From assembly GCA_016302505.1 (NCBI GenBank), contig JAEDNL010000009.1, forward strand, positions 1 to 34,197: DNA of 34,197 nt. Direction: 5' to 3'. Source of the DNA: Bacilli bacterium (GTDB lineage Bacteria > Bacillota_I > Bacilli_A > RF39 > UBA660). Below the pieces are notes generated by a model. The model was given only the letters and a program-made list of their open reading frames with translations, ran no database searches and was not told where the DNA came from. Shown piece by piece: positions 1-8,248 of the stretch (positions are counted from its first letter, which is position 1; the number at the start of each line of letters is the position of its first letter). The position numbers and the translations under genes are program-made.

Positions 1-215
1 TTTAATAACTCATGTACTATATCAATAGCCTTTTTAAGTTTTTCTTTTTCTTCAGCCTCAAACTTTTCATAATGTGATATTTCTTCTTGTTCTATAATTT
101 TATTATTTCTATTACGATAATCACGATCATATTTAGATTCTTGTTTTAATATTTTTTTCTTTTCATTTTCTAACACTTTATCTTTGTTAGATTTATTATT
201 TTTTGAGAATATCAC
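1..215 (-). CDS. Hypothetical charged protein, 5' part only
   Basis: Only the first 71 codons are inside the window; the gene continues past the left edge. The frame is open from a GTG at 215, with AGGTG about 10 bases upstream as a good ribosome binding site. The product is dominated by Lys, Glu, Asn and Asp with no hydrophobic segment, and parts could form a coiled coil. I do not recognise a family. It lies next to a degraded recombinase and other broken genes, so it may be cargo of an old mobile element, but that is inference. The start choice is fairly safe because no in-frame ATG precedes it with a better site. Confidence 0.55.
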   Translation of the reverse strand, partial: MIFSKNNKSNKDKVLENEKKKILKQESKYDRDYRNRNNKIIEQEEISHYEKFEAEEKEKLKKAIDIVHELL

Positions 216-310
216 TTATAAACTTCACCTTACTTTCTTTTTGTTCTTTATTAAAGAAACAATAATTTTTATTTTTAAATAAATAAGTAAAAAAAAGAAT
301 TAATACTTTA

Positions 311-649
311 TATGATGATAGATGTGATAGAGTAATATCCGCAGAAGTTTATAAAGAACTTGCTAAAGAAACTTAAATTAAAAGAGATAAATGATTTAAT
401 CGCTAATGAAAAAAAAATAAATATAGAATAAAAAAACGAGTAGATGTTTTACCTGATTATACTAGGAAGATAAAGAAACTATTAGATTTAAATAAACCTA
501 AAAAAGAATTTATAGATTCATTAGTAGATAAAATAGTTATAGATAAATATAGAAATATTACTATATATTTTAAAGATGATATTGTACCAGAGGTTTCATC
601 TAAATATGAAAATAGAAATTTAGCTCGTAATCCATATGGTAAAGATTAA
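311..649 (+). pseudogene. Degraded serine recombinase, C-terminal remnant
   Basis: Conceptual translation gives fragments such as YDDRCDRVISAEVYKELAKE and, in another frame, KKEFIDSLVDKIVID followed by ITIYFKDDI. This is the usual C-terminal region of large serine recombinases, where a coiled segment is followed by a short 'lv-kI-i-d--i-i-f' strand pair. The fragments are interrupted by an in-frame TAA (probably from GAA), a TGA and at least one frameshift. The catalytic resolvase domain and zinc ribbon are not present upstream. The remnant ends at TAA 647-649 just before a hairpin terminator. It is presumably the leftover integrase of an element that once occupied this site. Family assignment is from pattern only. 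Confidence 0.6.
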
Positions 650-654
650 TATTT

Positions 655-691
655 AAGCCCTAACTAGTTTATCCAGCTAGGGCTTATTTTT
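655..691 (+). terminator. Rho-independent terminator after the recombinase remnant
   Basis: An 11-bp stem (AAGCCCTAACT pairing with AGCTAGGGCTT, one A-C mismatch) with a 9-base loop is followed by ATTTTTAG. It starts 5 bases after the stop of the recombinase remnant. Confidence 0.75.
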
Positions 692-807
692 AGCCACATT
701 AATGCTTTTAGAGTTTATATTATTATTAAATGATTTATAAAATAAAAATTTATAATGAAAATTGAAGAAAAAATAAAGATATTGTATAATTTATTTAAGG
801 TGATTAG

Positions 808-1384
808 TTGAAATTAGAAGAATTAAATTGTATAAATGAAAGTGTACATTTAGGTAAATACATTGAATTCAGAGAATATGTTAAAGAAAATATGACACAT
901 CCTGATTGGTTGGGTGATTTTTCTAAAAATGATTTAATTTATATATTAAATAATAATTCAAAAATATGGATTTATTACTTAAAAGAAGAGCCAATATGTT
1001 CAATGATGGTAATTCCATCTAATGAAAATGCATTATCTAAATTTAAACTTGATTTAGATTATAAAGATGTAGTTGATTATGGCCCTATGTTTGTGAATTC
1101 TAAATATATCGAGAATGGTTTACAATATCAAATGTTAAAGTGTTAGATAAGTATTATATTAATTAAAAATATAAGTATGCTATTAGTACAATATATCCTG
1201 ATAATATTTGTTCTATTAATAACTTGATAAAAGATAAATTTAATTATTTAATCAAAAAGAATTTAAAAGAGGACCAAGAAATATTTACTTAAAAACTTTT
1301 GATAAAGATTATGTTCAAAAGATATTAACCTTTATTGTTAAAGATGAAAATATAGAAAATAAAATAAATAATCATGCTAAGTGA
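808..1384 (+). pseudogene. GNAT-type acetyltransferase, frameshifted
   Basis: A TTG start at 808 with AAGG about 7 bases upstream opens 112 intact codons that stop at 1146. Homology-like text continues in other frames: AISTIYPDNICSINNLIKDK resembles the GNAT segment where the acetyl-CoA site is followed by 'hPdN--Si-nl---gf', and GPRNIYLKTF then a lysine-rich tail ends at TGA 1382-1384. The intact gene would have encoded roughly 190 residues. I see at least two frameshifts or stops, so it is called a pseudogene. GNAT enzymes move an acetyl group from acetyl-CoA to an amine; no substrate can be named. Confidence 0.6.
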
Positions 1385-1417
1385 ACTCCCCTATGGTATT
1401 TTTGAAAAAAATGAGCT

Positions 1418-1939
1418 ATGCAAACTCTTATAAATCAAGGGCAAAATGCAGTTTTAAGAAGAGTGAACTAGTCAGGTGGCTATGGTGTCGAAGTAATATA
1501 TGCATTTAGAAATAATAGTACGTTATCTAAGAAAATATTAAATGAATTAGAAAAAGAAGGACAAAACGTAAGAAAATATTATCAACAAAGATTACCAAGT
1601 AATCCTATAAAAGATTACTATTTCATGCAAAGAAACACACCAAATAATGAGACAATAACAGTGGAGTATGGTTTTATAGATAGTCCTAAAGATGATGTTG
1701 AACAAATAGAAAAAAATTATAAGAATTATGTTGAAGCAGTTATAAGAGCACTTGCAGACTATAAGGGTTTTAAATATACTCCACCTCTAGGTAGTTATTA
1801 CTATACAGTAAAAAAAGAAAACTCATTACGAAGCATAGCAAACAAATATGGTATGACAGTTAACGAACTAATGACAATAAATAATATAAAATCAACAACA
1901 CTGAAAATAGGATAAAATATTTTGATTCCAATAAAATAA
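1418..1939 (+). pseudogene. N-acetylmuramoyl-L-alanine amidase with LysM, broken
   Basis: The reading frame contains GGYGVEVIYAF, then YYFMQRN and the segment ITVEYGFIDSPKDD, which fits the C-terminal half of a zinc amidase (Amidase_3) with its catalytic Glu in VEYGF. A LysM repeat follows (YYTVKKENSLRSIANKYGMT, NELMTINNI). The frame is interrupted by a TAG near 1472 in what should be the RNS-type active-site region. It then ends early at TAA 1913-1915 where LysM normally reads K-I-G-Q; one CAA-to-TAA change explains this, and NILIPIK continues in frame to TAA 1937-1939. The N-terminal zinc-binding half is missing. It was probably a peptidoglycan hydrolase of phage or host origin. Confidence 0.7.
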
Positions 1940-1960
1940 AAAACGTTTTAAACGTCTTTT
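1938..1960 (-). terminator. Terminator of the pilin-like gene
   Basis: On the minus strand AAAAGACG and CGTTTTTT form an 8-bp stem (one G-U pair) with a 7-base loop, continuing into an A/T-rich tail. It overlaps the stop codon of the pilin-like gene. On the plus strand the same stem has a mismatch, so its main job is probably for the minus strand. Confidence 0.55.
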
Positions 1961-3971
1961 ATTTTATTACAATTTCTTTTTGATTACTTAATATTTTATT
2001 ACTATATGTACAGGTATCAGCATCAAAGTCATAAGAATTGCAAGAATATAAAATTGGATAACTACCATTTTTATGTTTCCAAGCTGTTTTTAAATTTAAA
2101 GTATTTTCAAACCAATTATTAATTTTAATATCAGCAGTATCTACCACTTTTCCAGTTGTATCTAAGACTGCTTTTCCAGTATATGTAGTATCATTCGTAT
2201 AATATGAATTATTGATAACACATTCGTTATTATCTGGATCGTTGGTTCTTAGATATCCAAAAAATGTCTCATATGTTGAAGTTTGTGTGTTTTTTAATGA
2301 ACCTCTTGCGAATGAGTTATTTATATTTTTACATTTTCCAGATATTAAACTTATAAGAGACGTTGGTCCACCACCACCCCAAATTTTTTCGTTATTATAC
2401 TCTATATCTCCAACAAAATATGAATTGTTAACATTACCTGTAGTGCTTATTCCAGCAATTACCGGCCATTCACTCCTATATTGTGAATTGTTAATAATTG
2501 TAGCATGTACGTAAGAATTAGTAACTTTTCCAGATGCAAGACCACCGATTGTTGCTACCTGGTATGTATTGGCAGTAATTTTTCCATTAAATATCGAGTT
2601 ATTCGTAACTCCAGCACCGGCTAATCCAAATATATTGGCAGTTTTAGCAGAAACAGTAATGTTAGAATTCACAACATTATTAACATTTCTAAACCAAATA
2701 GCTTTTCCATTTATACCACCAATTTCAGCATTTCCAGTGACATTTACATTAATATTACCATTGTAGTATGAATTTTTAACAAGTGATCCATAATTTGAAG
2801 ATGATGATGAAATTCCACCAATAACAGCAGAACCACCCTCGACATGTATATTTACAGATGAATTAATATTATCTACAATATGTCTACCACCAACAGCATT
2901 TATTCCACCAACGTATGTAAATACGCCTCCAAATGATCCACCTACGTTACACTGTTTATCACATTTAGCTTTAATATTTCCAGATGTAGTAATATTTTTT
3001 ATTTGATTATCATAATAATGACTAATTGAGGTTAATAAAGGAGAGATATAAGCACTTCCAGCAGTATCTATAGTGTAATTAATATCTTCTAGTTTAAGAT
3101 TTCTTATTGTTGCATTAAATGAACCATCGAAACTTCCAAATAGTGATAAGTATATAGTTTTATCCGGATCTGTATTTTTAATATTTGCATAAAGATTCCT
3201 GATTGACTTATTATTCCCATCAAAAACTATACCTAATTTATCATTTCGATTTGGATTGATGCATGGAAGACCAGCATTTTTATTTAACTCATCATATATT
3301 GTATCTACAGTGCCATCATTATTTATATCACCAAAACTTTTATCTTTATAATTAACATATGACCTTCTAGATTTTATATCTAAATCATTAACTAAAAGAA
3401 TGTAATGGTTGTAACTTATTTTTACTCCGTCTTCATCAAAACTTGTATACCAACCAGTTTTTTTTAAATAATCTTCAGAGTTAATATAATTGGCAAAAGC
3501 AACTAAATCTTCAACTGATTCTATTTTATAAGGATTACTTTTTCTACCCTCTCCATCAAGAATCCCAGGTGTTTTATCGTCTACTTTTGGATAAATTGAG
3601 CATAAAATACCAGGAGAAATTTCAGTATATGATATATCATATTCATTAAAATTCTTTTTAAAGCAATAATTATCATATACTGCAGCAATTGCAATTTTTC
3701 CATTAGATATAAATACTTCAGCTTCATCTGGCTTTTTGCCATTTATTTCAAGTTTACTATATATGTCTTCATCATTTTCGAATCTAGTATCTTTATTTTT
3801 AAAATAAAATTGCTTAGCAGTTTCAATTATATTTTGTGTGTTAATAGAATTTATATTTATTTTTGCTTTTTTATAAATATTAATAATATTTGGTAGAGCT
3901 ATAATTATCAGTAGTGAAAGTATGGCTATTACAGCTAGTAGCTCAATCAATGTAAAACCTCTTTTTTTCAT
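1959..3971 (-). CDS. Very large pilin-like surface protein with GLUG-type repeats
   Basis: Residues 1-30 form a classic type IV prepilin leader and helix: a short basic start, KKRGFTLIELL, then a long hydrophobic stretch, with cleavage expected between Gly and Phe. Pilins are normally 120-200 residues; this one is 670. After a pilin-like neck with Cys pairs comes an 'NPYKIESVEDLVAFANYIN' segment typical of GLUG-repeat and IgA-protease-like adhesins, an EF-hand-like loop (DINNDGTVD), and about eight units of the type 'IGGI...G.V.NSY..G.I', likely a beta-helix. The end, with W-x(n)-W and YPIL, is usual for GLUG proteins. Start is ATG 3971 (GAGGTGGAT upstream); a GTG two codons earlier lies in the Shine-Dalgarno. 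No pilus assembly genes are in the window. It is probably a surface or pseudopilus-tip adhesin. Confidence 0.75.
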   Translation of the reverse strand: MKKRGFTLIELLAVIAILSLLIIIALPNIINIYKKAKININSINTQNIIETAKQFYFKNKDTRFENDEDIYSKLEINGKKPDEAEVFISNGKIAIAAVYDNYCFKKNFNEYDISYTEISPGILCSIYPKVDDKTPGILDGEGRKSNPYKIESVEDLVAFANYINSEDYLKKTGWYTSFDEDGVKISYNHYILLVNDLDIKSRRSYVNYKDKSFGDINNDGTVDTIYDELNKNAGLPCINPNRNDKLGIVFDGNNKSIRNLYANIKNTDPDKTIYLSLFGSFDGSFNATIRNLKLEDINYTIDTAGSAYISPLLTSISHYYDNQIKNITTSGNIKAKCDKQCNVGGSFGGVFTYVGGINAVGGRHIVDNINSSVNIHVEGGSAVIGGISSSSSNYGSLVKNSYYNGNINVNVTGNAEIGGINGKAIWFRNVNNVVNSNITVSAKTANIFGLAGAGVTNNSIFNGKITANTYQVATIGGLASGKVTNSYVHATIINNSQYRSEWPVIAGISTTGNVNNSYFVGDIEYNNEKIWGGGGPTSLISLISGKCKNINNSFARGSLKNTQTSTYETFFGYLRTNDPDNNECVINNSYYTNDTTYTGKAVLDTTGKVVDTADIKINNWFENTLNLKTAWKHKNGSYPILYSCNSYDFDADTCTYSNKILSNQKEIVIK

Positions 3972-4002
3972 ATCCACCTCTATATCTACTTTATTTTACA
4001 TA

Positions 4003-4031
4003 ATTATAACATATATTATTTTAAATTGCTA
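4003..4031 (-). promoter_or_regulatory. Possible promoter of the pilin-like gene
   Basis: A perfect TATAAT (4003-4008, minus strand) lies about 30 bases before the GAGGTGG site. At 17 bases spacing the -35 is a poor TAGCAA, so the call rests mainly on the -10. Confidence 0.4.
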
Positions 4032-4087
4032 CTTAGAAGTATATTTTTTACAATTAAAAAACTTTTATTCATAGTTACAAATCATAT

Positions 4088-4162
4088 TGGCAGGGATAGA
4101 AGGACTTGAACCCTCCCCAACTGTTTTGGAGACCGGCATGCTACCACTGACACCATACCCCT
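4088..4162 (-). tRNA. tRNA-Trp (anticodon CCA)
   Basis: Read on the minus strand, the acceptor stem is AGGGGTA/TATCCCT with discriminator G and an encoded CCA. The D arm contains CAGTGGTA, the T arm is GAGGG-TTCAAGT-CCTTC, and the anticodon loop is CTCCAAA, which sets anticodon CCA and tRNA-Trp identity. The A-G-G-G-G start is also usual for bacterial tRNA-Trp. The anticodon stem (CCGGT with ACAGT) has two mispairs, which is odd; see findings. A good promoter lies just upstream. Confidence 0.85.
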
Positions 4163-4186
4163 ACGTGTCGCTTTTTTTGTAAAGCA

Positions 4187-4214
4187 ATATTATCATTGTA
4201 AGGCAACCTATCAA
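4187..4214 (-). promoter_or_regulatory. Sigma-A promoter for tRNA-Trp
   Basis: On the minus strand TTGATA (4209-4214) is followed after 16 bases by TAATAT (4187-4192). Transcription would start about 15-18 bases before the mature tRNA 5' end. Confidence 0.7.
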
Positions 4215-4300
4215 AAAAGTTGCAGTTTTTTTGTAATTTTCATATAATTTTAGTTTTTTGACTAAATAGAAATAAATTATCAAATTCGTTTTTTTCCTTA

Positions 4301-5338
4301 TTATAAGTGCTTAAAAGTGTCTATAGTTATATAGATACCACGAAGTATAACCCCAGTTATAGGTACTAACCCTACTACTACAGATAAATTTAGTAAAGTT
4401 TGAAAAATAAGTAAGAAAAGTAATCCAAATATTAAGTATTTACCAAATAAATCAGTACATCTAATCGCAAGTTTAGTTATATTATAATAAAGAATTATAA
4501 ATAGTATTATTACTACTAAAGCACCAATAAAACCAAATTCTTCTGTTATAATTGAAAATATAAAATCAGTTTGTGGTTCTGGTAAATAAAAGTGTTTTTG
4601 TCTTGAACCTAAAAATCCAAAACCTAAAAGCCCACCAGGTCCAATAGCATATAAACTTTGTATCATTTGAAAACCACTTCCTAATGGATCACTCCATGGA
4701 TTTAAAAATGATGTTATTCTACTTAATCTATATGGTGCGATTAATACAAGTATAACTATACCTATAATACCTATTAACCCAAGTTTTATAAATATAGATG
4801 TATCAGTACCTGATATAAATATAAGACCTATTAAAGATATAACAATTACCATACCAGTACCAAAGTCAGGTTCTAACATAATAAGTCCAAATAATAGTAA
4901 TATAACTCCTAGTATTGGTAAAATAAATTTAAATGTATTTCTTTTTAACTTATCATTTTTTGATAAATATTTAGCAGTAAACATTATAATCGCTAATTTA
5001 GAAAGTTCACTTGGTTGAAACCCTAATCCAAAAAGACCAAACCAACTCCTACTACCATTTCTTACACTACCTATTCCTGGTATTAATACTAAAATAAGTA
5101 ACAAAAAGCAAATACCCAAAAAAGTATTTGCTTTTCTTTTGTAAATATTATAATCTATTTTATTAAATATTTTCATTAAAAATAAACCAATAATTAAAAA
5201 TATTATTTGAGATATTACGTATTTATATGGATTATTATATTTATATTCTGCCCATATATAACTACTTGAATATATCATAATAGTACCAATTATAGATAAA
5301 ACTATAGTAGTAATAATTACAATTTTATTTGTTTTTAT
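4301..5338 (-). CDS. ftsW: SEDS glycosyltransferase FtsW, unusual start and end
   Basis: A polytopic membrane protein of the FtsW/RodA/SpoVE family, which polymerises lipid II into glycan strands at the septum with its partner penicillin-binding protein. Family marks: MIYSSS at the end of helix 1, GSRSWFGL, GFQPSELSKL, LEPDFGTG, and YAIGPGGLLGFGFLGSRQKHFYLPEPQTDFIFSIITEE. It follows mraY by 17 bases. The first ATG (5278) sits inside helix 1, so it cannot be the true start. The frame continues 20 codons upstream to an ATA at 5336-5338 with AAAGGA 10 bases before it, and this supplies the missing half of helix 1. The C-terminus is also odd: after GLVPITGV the family motif PFxSYGGSS is replaced by about 15 unrelated residues and a stop, losing the last helix. 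It may be divergent or damaged. Confidence 0.85.
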   Translation of the reverse strand: MKTNKIVIITTIVLSIIGTIMIYSSSYIWAEYKYNNPYKYVISQIIFLIIGLFLMKIFNKIDYNIYKRKANTFLGICFLLLILVLIPGIGSVRNGSRSWFGLFGLGFQPSELSKLAIIMFTAKYLSKNDKLKRNTFKFILPILGVILLLFGLIMLEPDFGTGMVIVISLIGLIFISGTDTSIFIKLGLIGIIGIVILVLIAPYRLSRITSFLNPWSDPLGSGFQMIQSLYAIGPGGLLGFGFLGSRQKHFYLPEPQTDFIFSIITEEFGFIGALVVIILFIILYYNITKLAIRCTDLFGKYLIFGLLFLLIFQTLLNLSVVVGLVPITGVILRGIYITIDTFKHL

Positions 5339-5355
5339 GAAGAATCATTCCTTTC

Positions 5356-6348
5356 TTACATCCAAACTCCATAATAAATTGCTACCATTCCAAGCATAAA
5401 TCCTACTATATAAAACATTTTAACAATATCTGTTTCTTCCCATCCTAGTTTTTCAAAATGATGATGTATTGGCGTCATTAAAAATACTTTTTTACCAAAT
5501 TTTTTTATTGCGGTTAATTGTATTATACTTGATAATGCTTCTATTACAAATACACCACCTATAACAGCAAGTGAAAGTTCATGTTCAGTTAATATTGCTA
5601 CTGCTGCTAAAGTTGCACCTAATGATAATGAACCAGTATCTCCCATAAATACTTTCGCAGGATGAGTATTATACACTAAGAATCCTAATAAAGAACCTAC
5701 AAGTATAAAACAAAATATTGCTATTTCTTGATATCCCTCTATCCAAGTCGAACCCCATGTAATAATACCAAAACTTAAAAATGCTATTAATGAAAGTCCA
5801 CCAGCAAGACCATCTAAACCATCTGTAAGATTAACTGCATTTGATGAACCTACAAGTAAGAATAATATAAATATTCCATAGAACCATTTCATATCAATAC
5901 TAATATTTAAAGATGAAATCGTAACATTCGCATCTCCTCCACCTTGCATATATATATAGAAGAATATAAGAGCTATTAATACTTGAGCAAGTAATTTTTG
6001 TGGTATTGAAAGCCCATCATTATTATGTTCTCTTATTTTTAAATAATCATCTACAAATCCAAGTAAAGCATAAGATATAAATACAAACATTATAATAAGT
6101 AAACTATGTGTTATTTGAAGAGAACCTCTCAAATACAAAAATAACATCGCAAGTAGTGTTGGTATTATAAATATTAACCCACCTATCGTAGGTGTTCCAT
6201 TCTTTTTAGCATGAGTAAATGCTGTAAATACACTAATACTTTGTTTACATTTTAATTTCTTTAAAAATGGTATTAAAAACCATCCTAATACTACTGCTAT
6301 AAAGAAACCAATCATCATTCCTAAAATACTTTTTGCAAGAATTAACAT
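5356..6348 (-). CDS. mraY: Phospho-N-acetylmuramoyl-pentapeptide transferase MraY
   Basis: Transfers phospho-MurNAc-pentapeptide from UDP to undecaprenyl phosphate, making lipid I on the inner face of the membrane. It has 330 residues and about ten hydrophobic segments. Family motifs are complete: GTPTIGG near residue 51, the Mg-binding Asp pair at 100-101 (FVDDYLK), NAVNLTDGLDGLAGG at 170-184, MGDTGSLSLGA with Asp237, and the MraY-specific TPIHHHFEKLGW at 292-303. The ATG is preceded by AGGGATGTGATAAA. ftsW follows closely. Unlike in most dcw clusters, murD, murG, ftsQ, ftsA and ftsZ are not nearby, and holA precedes it instead. Three TATAAT-like hexamers lie in the 80 bases upstream, so it may have its own promoter. 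Confidence 0.97.
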   Translation of the reverse strand: MLILAKSILGMMIGFFIAVVLGWFLIPFLKKLKCKQSISVFTAFTHAKKNGTPTIGGLIFIIPTLLAMLFLYLRGSLQITHSLLIIMFVFISYALLGFVDDYLKIREHNNDGLSIPQKLLAQVLIALIFFYIYMQGGGDANVTISSLNISIDMKWFYGIFILFLLVGSSNAVNLTDGLDGLAGGLSLIAFLSFGIITWGSTWIEGYQEIAIFCFILVGSLLGFLVYNTHPAKVFMGDTGSLSLGATLAAVAILTEHELSLAVIGGVFVIEALSSIIQLTAIKKFGKKVFLMTPIHHHFEKLGWEETDIVKMFYIVGFMLGMVAIYYGVWM

Positions 6349-6430
6349 TTTATCACATCCCTATTAACATTATACTCTAAATAATATTATACTTCATTAT
6401 ATTTTACTAAACTAATGTAAAGTATATACA

Positions 6431-7357
6431 TTATATTTTTAAGAAAAAGTTTTCAAGTACCTTATATTTATCAAGACCATTTATTTTAATATCTATATCT
6501 AAATTACTAAGTTCATATAGATTATCTAATATTTCCATTTCATTATAATTATTTATATTTTCATAAGTTTTTTTAACTACATAAGCATTGATACCTAGTT
6601 TTTTAACTATATCTTTTTCATTCATAGTTTGACTTAATATTTTAACTTGATATAAAGTTCTAAATTGTTTTTCTAAACTATCTATTATAACAACTGGATC
6701 AATATTACTTTTAATTAAAATATTAAATGATTCATATATTTGTTTTATATTTTTTTTCATAACTGCATCAGTTAAAGTAAACATTTCTTTTTCAGTATTT
6801 TTACTAATTACTTTTTCTATATCTTCATCAGTTATAACTTCTTCACCAAGTTTATATAAAAGTAATTTTTCTGTTTCATTAATTGCAAAATCATCATTAT
6901 ATTCACATCTACTTAATATTTCTTTTACTTGATCATAAGTTATCTTTTTATGATTAACTACAAACATATTAGTAATATATTCATTTAAACTTTTATAATC
7001 CATTTTTTTTAATTCTTCTATTTTACACTTTTCTCTTAATTTTTTAGTAAGGGTTTTTCTTTCATCTAATGAACTATCTATACATTTAAAAATAATAATA
7101 TTATCATTCATATTATCTATATATTTTATAAATTCTTTTTCTTCTTTATCTTTTATTTTCTTAAAAGAAAAATTAGATACTATTATTAGTTTCTTATCAT
7201 TAAATAAATCTACATAATTAACTTCATTTAATATATCAATAATATTATAATCATCATAATCATAATTAATTATATTATCAATATTTAATTCTTTTATTAA
7301 AGTATCTATTTTTCTTTTTAAAATATTTGCCTCATTACCTAAAAAAACATATATCAT
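6431..7357 (-). CDS. holA: DNA polymerase III delta subunit
   Basis: The delta subunit opens the sliding clamp in the clamp loader during DNA replication. The 308-residue product fits the HolA/YqeN family: it starts with MIYVFLGNEANILKRKID, followed by a Walker-A-less AAA-like domain with DLFNDKKLIIVSN and NIIIFKC strands, a lid region, and the helical C-terminal collar domain (ILIKSNIDPVVIIDSLEKQF, then YQVKILSQ). The Shine-Dalgarno AAAGGA lies within the end of the preceding RnfC-like gene, only 4 bases separating the two frames, so the genes are probably translated in series. In most Firmicutes holA sits near comEC and rpsT; its place between the RnfC-like gene and mraY here is unusual. 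Confidence 0.88.
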   Translation of the reverse strand: MIYVFLGNEANILKRKIDTLIKELNIDNIINYDYDDYNIIDILNEVNYVDLFNDKKLIIVSNFSFKKIKDKEEKEFIKYIDNMNDNIIIFKCIDSSLDERKTLTKKLREKCKIEELKKMDYKSLNEYITNMFVVNHKKITYDQVKEILSRCEYNDDFAINETEKLLLYKLGEEVITDEDIEKVISKNTEKEMFTLTDAVMKKNIKQIYESFNILIKSNIDPVVIIDSLEKQFRTLYQVKILSQTMNEKDIVKKLGINAYVVKKTYENINNYNEMEILDNLYELSNLDIDIKINGLDKYKVLENFFLKI

Positions 7358-7361
7358 AATT

Positions 7362-8225
7362 TTATTCCTTTATTATTACACTTCTTACATTATTATCTAC
7401 TACAAAACTTTTTATATTAGATATTTCTTTATTATTTACTATTATTTTTTTATTTTTATATTGAATTTTTAATGCCCTTAATATTTCAAATAATGCTGTA
7501 TACACTTTAACTTTTACAATAGTTAAATTATCATTAAAGTTTATTGTAAACATTACTGAATCATATAAATAATCTAAATGTATTGCCCTATATATTGCTA
7601 GTATTTCTTCTACTGAATAGAATGCACACGTTGAGTCTTTAAACTTATTATTAGAGTGTACTATACATACATTAGGAAAAGCATTAATATATTTCTCATA
7701 TGATGCGGTGGATACTATATCATTACTAGGTATAGATATATAACATGTTTTCATATTAAAAATATTCATAAATTCATCTATAGCCTCTAATATTTCTTCA
7801 TAAGATTCATAATTAATAACCATATCTTTAAGATCACTTTTTTTATCATAAAAAGAATTAACTACTAATGTAGTTTTACTATTTATTTTTTTATTAAGAT
7901 TATATTTTTCTAAAGACTGTATTACTTCACTTTTCTTAAGTTTATTTATATTTCTTGTTGGATTAAGTTTCTCACGTCTATCAATAAAATCATTTTCAAT
8001 AACAAGACATTTTTTTAATGAGTCGACATAATCCATTTCACTAATACCTATTATTTTACCACTAACTGGACTAAATATTTTATGACCATTACAAAGAGTT
8101 CCTAAAGATGAGTTATTATAAATATATTTATCTTTAGGTAAACTTAATAATTCTTCTTTATCATAAGGAATATATATATATTCTGCTGTTAAATATGTTA
8201 AATATTCTTGAATTTTCTTTTTCAT
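7362..8225 (-). CDS. RnfC-like protein without iron-sulfur domain
   Basis: A 287-residue soluble protein. Residues about 40-80 (LGTLCNGHKIFSPVSGKIIGI, then CLVIEND) look like the barrel-sandwich fold of RnfC, where 'G---p-v--Gd-v..sG-v--I' occurs. Residues 115-200 follow the RnfC core in order: VVN, an Asp-Met pair, SYEEILEAIDEFMNIFNMKTCYISI, a stretch ending in VHSNNKF. Residues 205-270 match 'aiyrAi---pl-d-v-ti...' and 'l-ell-al' patterns. The C-terminal ferredoxin domain with its two 4Fe-4S cysteine clusters is absent, as are other rnf genes. It is thus a family outlier of unknown role. Shine-Dalgarno AAAGGAG precedes the ATG; holA follows after 4 bases. Assignment is by pattern and moderately sure. 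Confidence 0.55.
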   Translation of the reverse strand: MKKKIQEYLTYLTAEYIYIPYDKEELLSLPKDKYIYNNSSLGTLCNGHKIFSPVSGKIIGISEMDYVDSLKKCLVIENDFIDRREKLNPTRNINKLKKSEVIQSLEKYNLNKKINSKTTLVVNSFYDKKSDLKDMVINYESYEEILEAIDEFMNIFNMKTCYISIPSNDIVSTASYEKYINAFPNVCIVHSNNKFKDSTCAFYSVEEILAIYRAIHLDYLYDSVMFTINFNDNLTIVKVKVYTALFEILRALKIQYKNKKIIVNNKEISNIKSFVVDNNVRSVIIKE

Positions 8226-8248
8226 AATTACTCCTTTAATATTATATA

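Noticed and set aside
2212..2766. Open frames on the plus strand opposite the pilin-like gene
   Set aside because: They are shadows of the long minus-strand gene, with no ribosome binding site or family pattern.
4088..4162. UGA read as tryptophan (Mollicutes-like code)
   Set aside because: The only Trp tRNA has anticodon CCA, the coding genes use TGG, and TGA is used as a stop, for example at 8779-8781.
6369..6401. Three TATAAT-like hexamers before mraY as a triple promoter
   Set aside because: None has a -35 at proper spacing (a TTTACA is 14 bases from the nearest), and such hexamers are frequent in sequence this rich in A and T.
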